DNA from: Flavobacterium sedimenticola
GTDB taxonomy: Bacteria; Bacteroidota; Bacteroidia; Flavobacteriales; Flavobacteriaceae
Direction of reading: 5' to 3'
NCBI RefSeq assembly: GCF_030053345.1
Contig: NZ_JASGBP010000012.1
Coordinates: 25,001 to 89,000, forward strand
DNA length: 64,000 nt
Part shown: positions 33,261-42,767 of the stretch, in pieces
Position numbering within the stretch: the first letter of the stretch is position 1
Layout of the letters: each line of letters opens with the position of its first letter
Notes under the pieces: generated by a model
What the model saw: only the letters and a program-made list of their open reading frames with translations
Databases searched by the model: none
Told to the model about the DNA's origin: nothing
Translations under genes and position numbers: made by a program

Positions 33261-34319
33261 TCAAATTTCAATTAAAAACTGTAACGTATCGACATTATCC
33301 GCATAATCCCACAGCGCCGGCTGTTGTGTCTTTCCAAACGGAATGCTGTTCGGAGTCAAGCCATTCGAAACCACACACTGAATTTGGTCTTTATCGTTTT
33401 CCAATCGCTGTTGCACGTCTTCCAAACGATCGTAGTATTCGTAAAATAGGGAGGAAATAGGCGAGGCGTAGCTGGGGTCTTCTTTTAGGGTCAGGAATTC
33501 GTTATCGAGTAACGTGAAGTTACTCATTAGGAAAACGGCTTTGTTGTAATCGTAATTGTTGGCGTATTTCTCGTAGAAAATGACGTCTTTGTATTCGTAA
33601 ATGGCTTGAAAAAAAGGCTGAAAATCGTAATCTCTCGGGATAAAAAGTTTGGAAACATTGCGACAACCCAATCCGAAATACCTGAAAATATCTTCTCCGA
33701 GACGCACCAAATCGGCCCGACTTTCATTTCCGGTCAATATAGCGACCGAATTGCGGTTCTTTCGGATAATACTCGGCTTATCCTTAAAATAATACTCAAA
33801 ATAACGCGCCGTGTTGTTGCTTCCTGTGGCAATCACCGCTTCAAAATTTTCTAATTTTCCATCGGTAAAAGTGATGCAATCTTTCATGTCCGGACAAACG
33901 GCTATTAAGTATTTCGCCATAAACTGAATCAGATGTTGGTCGTTGGAAGACGTTTTGACCAATACATTGTGTCCCGAAATCAACACCGAAAGAAAGTCGT
34001 GAAAGCCCACTAGCGGAATGTTTCCGGCCAAAATTAAACCTACGGTTTTCGGTTGGACAGTCGAGAAATCGTATCGGGATAACCACTGGTTTAGATTGTC
34101 TTCCGTCAAGGCTTTGGCCCAAGATTGCACCGCATGGTAGACTTGCTCCGGCGTAAACCAACCGTTGTGCGATTGCGACGCATGAATCAAATCGACAAAA
34201 GAGTCAAAAAACAAATCGTTATGCCATACCGCATCGTCTTTCTGATTTTGTTCGTTGGAAAATTGACTCAAAAACCGGCCTAATGCGATAAAACAATTTT
34301 TTTTCTCGATTTGTGACAT
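33261..34319 (-). CDS. acyl-CoA reductase of the LuxC family
   Basis: Protein of 352 residues. The aldehyde-dehydrogenase-like fold is recognisable from LILAGNIPLVGFHDFLSVL and SGHNVLVKTSSND; the probable catalytic Cys219 lies in FGLGCRNVSKL. LuxC-type enzymes reduce fatty acyl thioesters to aldehydes; here no lux genes are nearby, so a role in fatty aldehyde or wax-like lipid metabolism is inferred at most. It is divergent from a ferredoxin gene, with which it shares a palindromic promoter region. Confidence 0.85.
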   Translation of the reverse strand: MSQIEKKNCFIALGRFLSQFSNEQNQKDDAVWHNDLFFDSFVDLIHASQSHNGWFTPEQVYHAVQSWAKALTEDNLNQWLSRYDFSTVQPKTVGLILAGNIPLVGFHDFLSVLISGHNVLVKTSSNDQHLIQFMAKYLIAVCPDMKDCITFTDGKLENFEAVIATGSNNTARYFEYYFKDKPSIIRKNRNSVAILTGNESRADLVRLGEDIFRYFGLGCRNVSKLFIPRDYDFQPFFQAIYEYKDVIFYEKYANNYDYNKAVFLMSNFTLLDNEFLTLKEDPSYASPISSLFYEYYDRLEDVQQRLENDKDQIQCVVSNGLTPNSIPFGKTQQPALWDYADNVDTLQFLIEI

Positions 34320-34326
34320 GAGTAGC

Positions 34327-34367
34327 TTGTTTATGAATGGTTTTGATTGTAATTTTGCGCAAAATTA
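34327..34367. promoter_or_regulatory. promoter of ferredoxin, inside an 18-bp palindrome
   Basis: TTG (34327-34329), 20 bp, TAATTTTG (34350-34357) drives the ferredoxin gene. TAATTTTGCGCAAAATTA (34350-34367) is a perfect palindrome, so the minus strand also carries a TAATTTTG box pointing toward the acyl-CoA reductase gene. Confidence 0.65.
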
Positions 34368-34381
34368 ATTAAAAATCAGCT

Positions 34382-34732
34382 ATGGCTATCATTATAACTG
34401 ACGAATGTATCAATTGCGGTGCATGTGAACCCGAATGTCCGAATAACGCAATCTACGAAGGTGCCGATGATTGGCGCTACAAAGACGGTACTAAATTAAG
34501 AGGTAAAGTGATTTTGCCCGACGGAACAGAAGTCGATGCCGATGCCGCGCAAAGACCGATTTCGGATGATATCTACTATATTGTACCAAGCAAATGTACG
34601 GAGTGCAAAGGGTTTCACGAAGAGCCGCAATGTGCTGCCGTTTGTCCGGTAGATTGTTGCGTTCCCGATGACAACCACGTCGAGAGCGAAGAAACCTTAC
34701 TCAACCGACAATCGTTTTTGCATAACGAATAA
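34382..34732 (+). CDS. 4Fe-4S dicluster ferredoxin
   Basis: Electron carrier of 116 residues with two cysteine clusters: [12 protein letters not shown] (residues 9-20) and [22 protein letters not shown] (about residues 71-92), the latter with the long insertion between the second and third Cys found in YfhL/Fdx-type ferredoxins. It is cytosolic. Partner enzymes cannot be named; the divergent acyl-CoA reductase shares the promoter region but uses NAD(P)H in known cases. Both cysteine sets are intact. Confidence 0.93.
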   Translation: MAIIITDECINCGACEPECPNNAIYEGADDWRYKDGTKLRGKVILPDGTEVDADAAQRPISDDIYYIVPSKCTECKGFHEEPQCAAVCPVDCCVPDDNHVESEETLLNRQSFLHNE

Positions 34733-34734
34733 TC

Positions 34735-34766
34735 AAAAAAGCCCGAGTTTTACGCTCGGGCTTTTT
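34735..34766. terminator. bidirectional intrinsic terminator
   Basis: AAAAAAGCCCGAG and CTCGGGCTTTTT around TTTTACG, between convergent genes. Confidence 0.92.
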
Positions 34767-34782
34767 ACAAACATGAAATATA

Positions 34783-35319
34783 TCAAGACTTCACAACACT
34801 ATATTTCTCAAGGGTTATGGTGTCTGTTTTTTCGTCATACGTCTCTACAATGAGATTGCCTTCGGCATCAAAATACCCTACAGCGAATACACCCTTGTTT
34901 TTAAAAATATAATTGTTATTGGAAGTTCTTTTTAAATGGGTTTGTTGGTTACCACTGGCCGTTTTCATGATATAGCCCGAAGCGTCCAACAAAATCTGGT
35001 ATTTTTGACCATCCTTCTCATAATAAGCACTGTGGTCTACATCAATAAATTGGGTTTCACCATTGACCGAGACTTTGGTCTTGGTCAATACGGTAACCGG
35101 ACTTTCTTTAGTGTCGATATTGATGGAGTTTGGTTTTTCATTCTCCAACTCAATGGGCTGTAATTCTTTTTTGACTTCCGATTTTACGATTTTCTTTTCT
35201 CCCGAAGCGTCTTTTATGGTCGTGATAACGGTGGTCTCTTCCGATTTGATATTCGTGTTTTGGGCCAAAAGAGTTGTTGAAAAGAAGGTAAGCAGTGAAA
35301 TAGCACATAGTGTTTTCAT
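34783..35319 (-). CDS. hypothetical secreted protein
   Basis: Protein of 178 residues with a signal peptide ending LLAQ. The mature part is rich in Lys, Glu and Thr, with a first half of low complexity (TTVITTIKDASGEKKIVKSEVKK) and a second half of beta strands (FKNKGVFAVGYFDAEGNLIVE). No family is recognised. The ATG at 35319 is used. It may have its own promoter in the 146-bp gap before the TonB-dependent receptor gene, but none is clear. Confidence 0.7.
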   Translation of the reverse strand: MKTLCAISLLTFFSTTLLAQNTNIKSEETTVITTIKDASGEKKIVKSEVKKELQPIELENEKPNSINIDTKESPVTVLTKTKVSVNGETQFIDVDHSAYYEKDGQKYQILLDASGYIMKTASGNQQTHLKRTSNNNYIFKNKGVFAVGYFDAEGNLIVETYDEKTDTITLEKYSVVKS

Positions 35320-35414
35320 AACCAATTGATTTATGATGAACTAGATACAAAGTTAATTCGTTTACCAACGGAAGGTGTTACATGATTTTTTTAATTTTTT
35401 ATAAGATATACATC

Positions 35415-35448
35415 AAAAAAAAGTCCTGAGTATCAGCTCAGGACTTTT
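35415..35448 (-). terminator. intrinsic terminator of the TonB-dependent receptor gene
   Basis: AAAAGTCCTGAG (35419-35430) and CTCAGGACTTTT (35437-35448) with a T-run on the minus strand. Confidence 0.9.
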
Positions 35449-35465
35449 AGTGTGATTCTACGAGA

Positions 35466-37958
35466 TTAGAATTTAAAATTCATACGGGCATAGTAATACG
35501 CACCGCCGAATCCCATTTGTACAGCATCCCAATAACCACCGGCTTCTACCCAGTCGTCTTGTTGGTCGGGATACACATTGAACAGGTTGTTGCTTCCGAT
35601 GCTCAACTTGGTGTTTTTAGATAAATTGAATCCCAAGGTTAAATCGGTTACAATCTTGGCACCATAGGTATCGGTAGCGGCTTTGATTTGATTGGCAAAT
35701 GAACCGTAATCGGCTACGTCTTCATACATCTGGTAATCCAATAATTGGACTTCACTGAATCGGGTAAACGCCAATCCGGCATCGAACCATTTTCTGGAAT
35801 AATTCAGGTTCAAACTGAATTTATTATCAGGAGCCGAAGCCAAAAGAAATGCTTTTTCTCTTTCTCCGAAAAAGGTTTGTTCGTCTAAGCTGCCGTTATT
35901 TACCTTGTCTACTTTCATGTTGTTGATGTTGCCCACCAAAGTAGCCCCGAAGTGGTTGTCACCGAATTTCTTTTTCCACGAAACGACCACATCCAACCCG
36001 GTGGTTTTGGTATCCACACCGTTCACGAAAAACTGCGCTTGGTCGACGCCAATGTTCAATGCCGAAGCATCAAAATAGCCGGTTAATACAATTCTGTCGG
36101 TAACATTTACCATATAACCGTCAACCGTGGCGGTAAAGTCGCCATAGCTTGCCGTGAATCCCAAAGAGGCATTGACCGCTTTTTCTTCATTTAATTTTCC
36201 GATGCCAAAAGCTTGGGTAACCGGACTGTTGTTAGGCGATAATAAAATTTCCGAAGCACCACTCGAGGAGAAGTTGGTGAAACGCAAATTGTAATAAATC
36301 TGAGCCAATGACGGGGCGCGGAAACCGGTACTTACCGAACCTCTGAAGTTAATGTTGCCACCGGTTTTCAAACGAGCGGCTAATTTTCCGTTCAAGGTAC
36401 TTCCGAAATCACTGTAGTTTTCAAAACGCAACGCCGAGGAAACCATAAAGTTATCGCTGACATCCAATTCACCGTCGGCATACAACGAAACGTTAGAACG
36501 ACTGCGGTCGACTACGTTGGCCGGACTGTAGCCCGGAAATCCTTGAGAACCACCCGGTCTCGGCTCACCGGTTTCAGGATCGGTCGGGATGGTTTGATTG
36601 GCCGGATCGGTTACCGGCTGACCGTTTACGTCATAGGTGGCATAGGAACCTTCTTCTCCGGCAAAAATGGTAAACTGCTCGGTTCGGTACTCCGCTCCAA
36701 ACGCCAGGTTTAATCCGTTCAATACGCTATCGTAATTTTTGGATAAATCTAAATTTACGGTATTCTGACTCAACGTATGACCACCGGCATCAAACTCGGT
36801 AGGAGAAGCCTCTTCCAAAGAAGCGTTTAACGTTCCTTTAATGTAGTAGTGGAATACGTTTTTTCCGAACGTGTTGCTGATGTCTAAATTCCAACCCGAA
36901 TTGGTTTTGGTTCTGAATCCGGCTGCTACAGAATTGTCGATAATTAACGAAGTAATTCTCGGCGTAAATCCATTCGGGTAAATGGCTGTTACAATACGTG
37001 GAGAAGGATTGTTTCGGGTAAAGGCATAGGCATCGGTATCGCGGTAATTGCGCCCACCGAAGGCATAAAACTTGGTTTTATCGGAAACCGGTATGGCCGC
37101 GTTCACAAAGAAATTAAAACTCTGTATCGAGGCTTCTCCGAAACCACGTCGGAAATCAAACCCGGGACGCAAGGTTTTTTCTTTATTTAAATACTCGGCG
37201 GTAAAGTTGGCAAAACCGCCCTTGTCTCCAATTTTGGTGCCGTAGTTGGTCATCACTTTAATCGAATTTCCGTCAAAACTTTTCCCATCGGCTTGCTTGT
37301 TCCCATCGGCATTCACATCCAAAAAGTTGTCTCCCGTATTAGGCGTTCCCGCCGGAAAATCCCCATCGGCATTGGTGCTGTACATGCCGTAGGTAACAGA
37401 ACCGGTCAACTCGTCCACATTGTCATTCAATACAATATTAATGACTCCGGCTATGGCATCCGAACCGTATTGTGCCGCGGCACCGTCACGCAATATCTCG
37501 ATGCGTTTGATGGCTGCGGCCGGAATTGCATTCAAATCGGTTCCGGTATTACCGCGACCGCGGGTACCAAACAAGTTGATTAACGACGATTGGTGGCGAC
37601 GTTTTCCGTTAATCAAAACCAAAGTTTGATCGGGTCCCATACCGCGTAAAGTGGCCGGATCTACGTGATCGGCTCCGTCGGACCCCGATTGTTTGTTGGC
37701 GTTAAATGAGGGTGCCGCATACTGCAACAACTCGTTAATCTCAATTTTTCCGCTTTGGGTGGTGACGCTTTTTACGTCGATAATGTCAATCGGTACGGCC
37801 GAGTTCACCACCGTTCGCTTTGCATTTCGGGAGCCTACAATTTTAATCTCCTGTAATTCGTTGATTTTTGTGCTGTCTTGAGCTGCTGCATTCGGATTGT
37901 CCTGAGCGGCCATATATCCGAATTGCAGTGAACACAATAAAAGAGTAATTTTTTTCAT
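35466..37958 (-). CDS. TonB-dependent outer membrane receptor
   Basis: Outer membrane transporter of 830 residues with a signal peptide ending MAAQ. The plug domain spans about residues 40-180 with RGMGPDQTLVLINGKRRH, IPAAAIKRIEILRDGAAAQYGSDAIAGVINIV; the barrel fills the remainder and ends in an aromatic residue (MNFKF). It is the TonB-receptor type without the SusC N-terminal domain, and no SusD gene is adjacent, so an iron complex, vitamin or small peptide is more likely than a glycan; the substrate is not determined. A good intrinsic terminator closes the gene. Confidence 0.92.
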   Translation of the reverse strand: MKKITLLLCSLQFGYMAAQDNPNAAAQDSTKINELQEIKIVGSRNAKRTVVNSAVPIDIIDVKSVTTQSGKIEINELLQYAAPSFNANKQSGSDGADHVDPATLRGMGPDQTLVLINGKRRHQSSLINLFGTRGRGNTGTDLNAIPAAAIKRIEILRDGAAAQYGSDAIAGVINIVLNDNVDELTGSVTYGMYSTNADGDFPAGTPNTGDNFLDVNADGNKQADGKSFDGNSIKVMTNYGTKIGDKGGFANFTAEYLNKEKTLRPGFDFRRGFGEASIQSFNFFVNAAIPVSDKTKFYAFGGRNYRDTDAYAFTRNNPSPRIVTAIYPNGFTPRITSLIIDNSVAAGFRTKTNSGWNLDISNTFGKNVFHYYIKGTLNASLEEASPTEFDAGGHTLSQNTVNLDLSKNYDSVLNGLNLAFGAEYRTEQFTIFAGEEGSYATYDVNGQPVTDPANQTIPTDPETGEPRPGGSQGFPGYSPANVVDRSRSNVSLYADGELDVSDNFMVSSALRFENYSDFGSTLNGKLAARLKTGGNINFRGSVSTGFRAPSLAQIYYNLRFTNFSSSGASEILLSPNNSPVTQAFGIGKLNEEKAVNASLGFTASYGDFTATVDGYMVNVTDRIVLTGYFDASALNIGVDQAQFFVNGVDTKTTGLDVVVSWKKKFGDNHFGATLVGNINNMKVDKVNNGSLDEQTFFGEREKAFLLASAPDNKFSLNLNYSRKWFDAGLAFTRFSEVQLLDYQMYEDVADYGSFANQIKAATDTYGAKIVTDLTLGFNLSKNTKLSIGSNNLFNVYPDQQDDWVEAGGYWDAVQMGFGGAYYYARMNFKF

Positions 37959-38070
37959 AAATTATGGGTATGGTTAGTGGTTATGTGACGCAATTTACTG
38001 TTTTATTTATTTGTTTTTAACAGTATGACTAAAACTATTTCAACAAATTAACGAACATGGTGTAAAAATG

Positions 38071-38099
38071 TTGACAGAAACAAAAAAAATGTAAATTTG
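38071..38099 (+). promoter_or_regulatory. promoter of the regulatory-domain protein gene
   Basis: TTG (38071-38073), 18 bp, TAAATTTG (38092-38099); the ATG is at 38118. It overlaps an in-frame TTG codon that would be a false start. Confidence 0.7.
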
Positions 38100-38117
38100 T
38101 CTAAACCCATATCTGAG

Positions 38118-39284
38118 ATGAAGCCATTACATCTGCTGTTTTTTTGGTTTTTTGCGTTCGGTTTGTACGCCCAAACGGGTGAGAAATCCATCATATTAAA
38201 GGATGCCGAAACACAACTTCCCATAGAAGATGTCACGGTGTACATCATGAAAACCAGGCAGTCTTTGCTGAGTAACAGCGAAGGAAAAGTTACTTTTATA
38301 CTCAACGGCTCGTCCAACATTCAAGTCACCCATTCGTCTTACACCAAAGTGGTAGTGCGCTCTTCCGCACTGCAAAAAACCGATAATGTTATCTACCTCA
38401 AAAGCAATGTCAAAGATCTCGACGAAATCATCGTTACCAAACAACATCCGCAAAAAATACTGAAAAATCTCATCGAAAATTCCATTCAAAAATTAACGGT
38501 ACCGGCCCGACTCAAAGTCTATTCGCGCGAGTTTTTTAAAAAAGACGGAAATTATGCCTATTACAACGATGGTTTAATGAACTTTCAACTCTTCGGAAAA
38601 GACAAAAAATTCAAGAGTAATATTTTAGTCGAACAAAACAGGGCATTCGGACTCGTATTCGACGAGATAGCCTCGGATGTTTTAGGGTATAATCTCAATG
38701 ATATTATGGAGAATTACTACAACTTCAAGTATTTAAATCCTATACTCGAAAAATCGGCTCAAAAGCAGTACGACTTCCTCATCAAAGCCTATTCGGCGAA
38801 CAATGATTACAATGTGATGATTGTTACGCCGTTAGATACCAACAAAGAACTCAAAGACGATTATCGTATCGTATATGATTGGAAGAAAAAACTCATCATT
38901 GAAGCGGGCTCGTCGGTGTCGCCTATGACCGTGGCTAGCGTAAAAGAAAAGAAAGCCGTGGGCTCCAAAAACATCTACAAATCGGTGTTCAAAAACATGT
39001 ACCGCGTTGACGGTGAAAACTACTACCTGATGAGTTCTAAAGAAGAAATCGGTTTTGAACGTATCGACAAACACAAAACCACCGAAATTGAAGTCCGCAA
39101 CTACTTGGTCACCACCAACTTTAACACCCAAAATTTTACCTACAAGGAGAGTGAAGTCTTTAAAGACAAAACCTTGTACAACAAAAAAAATACTATTCTC
39201 AGCAGCTATTGGGATATCTCCGGACTCACCGCCACCGAGGAAGAACAGGCCATCATCAACCAACTGCAAGAACGCACGCATTAG
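38118..39284 (+). CDS. secreted protein with carboxypeptidase-like regulatory domain
   Basis: Protein of 388 residues with a signal peptide ending LYAQ. Residues about 25-100 form a carboxypeptidase-D regulatory-like beta-sandwich (ILKDAETQLPIEDVTVYI, LLSNSEGKVTFIL, VIYLKS). The rest, about 290 residues, is a beta-rich region of unknown function seen in many envelope proteins of this phylum, possibly a barrel-like or scaffold domain. No enzyme motif is found. The GC content and third-position C use are higher from here to parC than in the sugar locus. Confidence 0.8.
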   Translation: MKPLHLLFFWFFAFGLYAQTGEKSIILKDAETQLPIEDVTVYIMKTRQSLLSNSEGKVTFILNGSSNIQVTHSSYTKVVVRSSALQKTDNVIYLKSNVKDLDEIIVTKQHPQKILKNLIENSIQKLTVPARLKVYSREFFKKDGNYAYYNDGLMNFQLFGKDKKFKSNILVEQNRAFGLVFDEIASDVLGYNLNDIMENYYNFKYLNPILEKSAQKQYDFLIKAYSANNDYNVMIVTPLDTNKELKDDYRIVYDWKKKLIIEAGSSVSPMTVASVKEKKAVGSKNIYKSVFKNMYRVDGENYYLMSSKEEIGFERIDKHKTTEIEVRNYLVTTNFNTQNFTYKESEVFKDKTLYNKKNTILSSYWDISGLTATEEEQAIINQLQERTH

Positions 39285-39297
39285 TACTACAATCTGC

Positions 39298-39328
39298 TTG
39301 GCTACTAGTTTTTATTCTCCTATATTTG
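39298..39328 (+). promoter_or_regulatory. promoter of ychF
   Basis: TTG (39298-39300), 20 bp, TATATTTG (39321-39328), about 60 bp before the ATG. Confidence 0.65.
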
Positions 39329-39344
39329 CACACTTTTAAAATTA

Positions 39345-39378
39345 AAATCAACTGTTAACAATTAAGTGTTAACTGTAA
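39345..39378 (+). repeat. GTTAAC/TGTTAAC-type intergenic repeat
   Basis: CAACTGTTAAC, a short spacer, then TGTTAACTGTAAC; similar strings (GTTTACAGTTTACAG, CAACCGTTAACCG) lie at 42703-42755 and T-rich relatives at 46865-46935, always just before a gene or between genes. Simple repeat of unknown function. Confidence 0.5.
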
Positions 39379-39387
39379 CCGAATCAT

Positions 39388-40482
39388 ATGAAAGCAGGAA
39401 TTGTAGGATTGCCTAACGTAGGGAAATCAACGTTGTTTAATTGTTTGTCTAACGCCAAAGCGCAAAGTGCCAACTTTCCGTTTTGTACCATCGAACCGAA
39501 TATCGGTGTGGTTAACGTACCCGATCCGCGTATTAACCGTTTGGAAGAGTTGGTCAAACCCGAGCGTGTTCAAATGGCCACGGTAGATATTGTAGATATC
39601 GCCGGATTGGTTAAAGGCGCCAGCAAAGGCGAAGGTTTAGGAAATCAATTCTTAGCCAACATTCGCGAGTGTAACGCCATCATTCACGTATTGCGTTGTT
39701 TCGACAACGACAATATTGTGCACGTAGACGGCAGCGTAAACCCAATCCGCGACAAAGAAACCATCGATATCGAATTGCAATTAAAAGATTTGGAAACGGT
39801 AGAAAAGCGCTTGGAAAAAGTAAACCGTGCCGCTAAAACCGGAAACAAAGAAGCTCAGGTAGAGCAAGGATTACTTAACCGCATCAGAGAGGCTTTACTA
39901 CAAGCCAAATCGGCGCGTACTGTAGTCCCGCAAAACCAAGACGAAGAAGCGTTGATGGAAGATTTCCAACTCATCACCACCAAACCGGTGTTGTACGTGT
40001 GTAACGTCGACGAAGGGGCGGCAGCCACGGGAAATCAGTACGTTGATCAGGTGCGCGAATTGGTAAAAGACGAAAACGCCGAAGTCATTGTTTTGGCTGT
40101 GGGTACCGAAGCCGATATCACCGAGTTGGAAACCTATGAAGAGCGTCAAATGTTCCTCGAAGATTTAGGCCTCAAAGAACCGGGCAGTTCCGTGCTAATT
40201 CGTGCCGCTTACAAATTATTGAAATTGCAAACCTATTTTACCGCGGGCGTCAAAGAAGTACGGGCATGGACCATCAATATCGGCGATACGGCGCCTAAAG
40301 CAGCCGGCGTCATTCACACCGATTTCGAAAAAGGATTCATCCGTGCCGAAGTCATCGCCTTCGAAGATTTCTCGCATTACGGTTCGGAAGCCAAAGTAAA
40401 AGAAGCCGGAAAACTCCGCGTGGAAGGCAAAGAATATATTGTCAAAGATGGCGATGTAATGCACTTCCGCTTTAACGTATAA
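39388..40482 (+). CDS. ychF: ribosome-binding ATPase YchF
   Basis: Universally conserved OBG-family ATPase of 364 residues. The P-loop is GLPNVGKSTLFN (residues 7-18), the DIAGLVKGASKGEG switch is around residues 70-84, and the TGS-like C-terminal domain ends HFRFNV. It is expected to bind the 70S ribosome. It has its own promoter and terminator. Confidence 0.95.
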   Translation: MKAGIVGLPNVGKSTLFNCLSNAKAQSANFPFCTIEPNIGVVNVPDPRINRLEELVKPERVQMATVDIVDIAGLVKGASKGEGLGNQFLANIRECNAIIHVLRCFDNDNIVHVDGSVNPIRDKETIDIELQLKDLETVEKRLEKVNRAAKTGNKEAQVEQGLLNRIREALLQAKSARTVVPQNQDEEALMEDFQLITTKPVLYVCNVDEGAAATGNQYVDQVRELVKDENAEVIVLAVGTEADITELETYEERQMFLEDLGLKEPGSSVLIRAAYKLLKLQTYFTAGVKEVRAWTINIGDTAPKAAGVIHTDFEKGFIRAEVIAFEDFSHYGSEAKVKEAGKLRVEGKEYIVKDGDVMHFRFNV

Positions 40483-40489
40483 ATTTCAG

Positions 40490-40516
40490 ACACCGCTTTT
40501 GGCGGTGTTTTTTTTT
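40490..40516 (+). terminator. intrinsic terminator of ychF
   Basis: ACACCGC and GCGGTGT with a short loop, followed by a run of nine T. Confidence 0.92.
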
Positions 40517-40666
40517 AGCGCCGGTTTCCCGCTTTCCATGGCAAGTTTTTGGGTGCGTGTCCCTTTTTACAGCGCGCTGCCGCGAGCTTCGGTTGGCGCT
40601 GCGGCAACGCGGTAAAAAGCAGCCACCCACCGCAAAAAGCTTTCTATTGCAATCGGGGGCAAAGCA
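40517..40666 (+). repeat. structured intergenic repeat, copy 2 (long, GC-rich centre)
   Basis: Same left end (GGTTTCCCGCTTTCC) and a right end GCAATCGGGGGC related to the other copies. The centre is a nested palindrome: GGGTG/CACCC outside, CTTTTTAC (40563-40570)/GTAAAAAG (40612-40619) next, TGCCGC/GCGGCA inside. An unsupported open frame of 89 codons runs over it. Confidence 0.65.
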
Positions 40667-40690
40667 TCGTTTTTCAGTATGTTTAATTTT

Positions 40691-40716
40691 GTCATTTCGA
40701 GCAAAGCGAGAAATCT
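40691..40716 (+). repeat. dispersed motif C, copy 2
   Basis: GTCATTTCGAGCAAAGCGAG followed by AAATCT, matching the copy at 31891-31915 with a few differences in the middle. Confidence 0.7.
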
Positions 40717-40847
40717 TTAAGTTCAGCGAAGCTAAATCGCATCAAAACCCTCAAAAGTTGTCAATATCATTATTAATAACTTCTGTAGTTTGCGCTTTTA
40801 TTTCGAACCGAATTCCACTATATTAGCGCAATATCGTTACTTTCAAC

Positions 40848-42701
40848 ATGGCCGAACAAAATCAATATACCGAAGATAATATTCGCTCCCTCGACTGGAA
40901 AGAACATATCCGCATGCGTCCCGGTATGTACATCGGGAAACTCGGTGACGGTTCTTCGCCCGACGACGGGATTTACATTCTACTCAAAGAGGTGATCGAT
41001 AACTGTATCGACGAATTTGTTATGGGCGCCGGTAAAGTCATTGAAGTGACCATCAAAGACAAAATGGTAACCGTGCGCGATTACGGTCGCGGCATTCCGC
41101 TGGGCAAAGTAGTCGACGTGGTGTCCAAAATGAACACCGGAGGAAAATACGATTCCAAAGCCTTTAAAAAATCGGTCGGACTCAACGGTGTCGGTACCAA
41201 AGCCGTAAACGCCTTATCCAACTATTTCCGCGTCGAATCGGTGCGCGACAACCAACAAAAAGCCGCCGAATTCTCAGCCGGAAATCTGACCGCCGAGGAA
41301 GAAGTACAGGAATCTACCAAACGCCGCGGAACCAAAGTAGCGTTTGTGGCCGATGAAACCATTTTCAAAAACTACAAGTACCGCAACGAGTATGTCATTC
41401 GCATGCTCAAAAATTATTGCTATCTCAATACCGGATTAACAGTCTACTACAACGGCGAGAAATTCTATTCGGATAACGGATTGAAGGATTTGCTCGAAGA
41501 AACCATTACCGAGGAAGACATGCAATACCCGATTATTCACCTGACGGGTGACGATATCGAAATTGCCATGACGCACAGTAAATCGCAGTACTCCGAAGAA
41601 TACCACTCGTTTGTCAACGGACAAAATACGACGCAGGGCGGAACGCACCTCGGGGCTTTCAGAGAAGCGGTCGTTAAAACCATCAAAGAGTTTTACAATA
41701 AAAACTTTGAAGCGTCTGACATTCGCAAGTCCATTGTATCGGCCATTTCCGTAAAAGTAGAAGAACCGGTGTTTGAATCCCAAACCAAAACCAAATTGGG
41801 TTCTACCGAAATGGGACCGAAAGGACCATCGGTGCGTACGTTTGTCAACGACTTCGTAAAAACCAAACTCGACAACTTCCTGCACAAAAATCCGGAAGTA
41901 GCCGATGCCTTGCTCAAAAAAATTCTCCAAGCCGAGCGTGAGCGCAAAGAATTATCGGGCATTCGCAAATTGGCCAAAGACCGCGCCAAGAAAGCGAGTT
42001 TGCACAATAAAAAACTCCGCGATTGTCGCGTGCATCTGACCGATGTCAAGAATCCGCGCTATCTCGAAAGCACCTTGTTTATCACCGAGGGTGACTCGGC
42101 TTCGGGTTCGATTACCAAGAGTCGGGATGTGAATACACAGGCGGTATTCAGTTTGCGCGGAAAACCGCTCAACTCGTACGGTATGACCAAAAAGATTGTG
42201 TATGAAAACGAAGAGTTCAACTTGTTGCAAGCAGCTTTGGATATTGAGGAAGATTACGACAATTTGCGTTACAACAACATCGTAATCGCGACCGATGCCG
42301 ATGTCGACGGGATGCACATCCGCTTGTTGTTGATTACCTTCTTTTTGCAATTCTTCCCCGAACTCATCAAAGAAGGGCATTTGTATATTTTGCAAACGCC
42401 GCTCTTCAGGGTGCGCAATAAAAAGGAAACCATCTATTGCTACAGCGAAGAAGAGCGCATCAACGCCATCGAAAAGCTCAAACCCAAACCCGAAATTACC
42501 CGATTCAAAGGATTGGGAGAAATTTCGCCCGATGAATTCAAACATTTTATCGGACAAGACATTCGCCTCGATCCGGTAATGCTCGATAAAGCCACGTCTA
42601 TCGAAACCTTACTCGAATTTTACATGGGTAAAAACACGCCGGACCGCCAAGACTTTATCATCAATAATTTGAAAGTAGAATTGGATGTGGTAGAAAAATA
42701 A
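40848..42701 (+). CDS. parE: DNA topoisomerase IV subunit B
   Basis: Type IIA topoisomerase ATPase subunit of 617 residues that decatenates replicated chromosomes. The GHKL ATPase has EVIDNCIDE and GRGIPLG; the TOPRIM motif [11 protein letters not shown] and DADVDGMHI lie in the C-terminal half. It sits 66 bp upstream of parC, and its length and pairing fit ParE better than GyrB. Confidence 0.92.
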   Translation: MAEQNQYTEDNIRSLDWKEHIRMRPGMYIGKLGDGSSPDDGIYILLKEVIDNCIDEFVMGAGKVIEVTIKDKMVTVRDYGRGIPLGKVVDVVSKMNTGGKYDSKAFKKSVGLNGVGTKAVNALSNYFRVESVRDNQQKAAEFSAGNLTAEEEVQESTKRRGTKVAFVADETIFKNYKYRNEYVIRMLKNYCYLNTGLTVYYNGEKFYSDNGLKDLLEETITEEDMQYPIIHLTGDDIEIAMTHSKSQYSEEYHSFVNGQNTTQGGTHLGAFREAVVKTIKEFYNKNFEASDIRKSIVSAISVKVEEPVFESQTKTKLGSTEMGPKGPSVRTFVNDFVKTKLDNFLHKNPEVADALLKKILQAERERKELSGIRKLAKDRAKKASLHNKKLRDCRVHLTDVKNPRYLESTLFITEGDSASGSITKSRDVNTQAVFSLRGKPLNSYGMTKKIVYENEEFNLLQAALDIEEDYDNLRYNNIVIATDADVDGMHIRLLLITFFLQFFPELIKEGHLYILQTPLFRVRNKKETIYCYSEEERINAIEKLKPKPEITRFKGLGEISPDEFKHFIGQDIRLDPVMLDKATSIETLLEFYMGKNTPDRQDFIINNLKVELDVVEK

Positions 42702-42767
42702 TAGTTTACAGTTTACAGCTCACCAAATTGTTGTGGGCTGTCAACCGTTAACCGTTCACTAAAAAAT

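Larger units (their letters stand above)
40483..40847. other. 365-bp gene-free interval before parE
   Basis: Contents in order: the ychF terminator (40490-40516), copy 2 of the structured repeat (40517-40666), motif C copy 2 (40691-40716) and a TATATTAG box (40819-40826) that resembles a degenerate -7 element upstream of parE. No convincing gene. Confidence 0.7.

Noticed and set aside
40557..40826. Open frame of 89 codons before parE
   Set aside because: It lies over copy 2 of the structured repeat and motif C, has no signal peptide, domain or promoter, and its composition follows the palindrome, so it is taken as chance.
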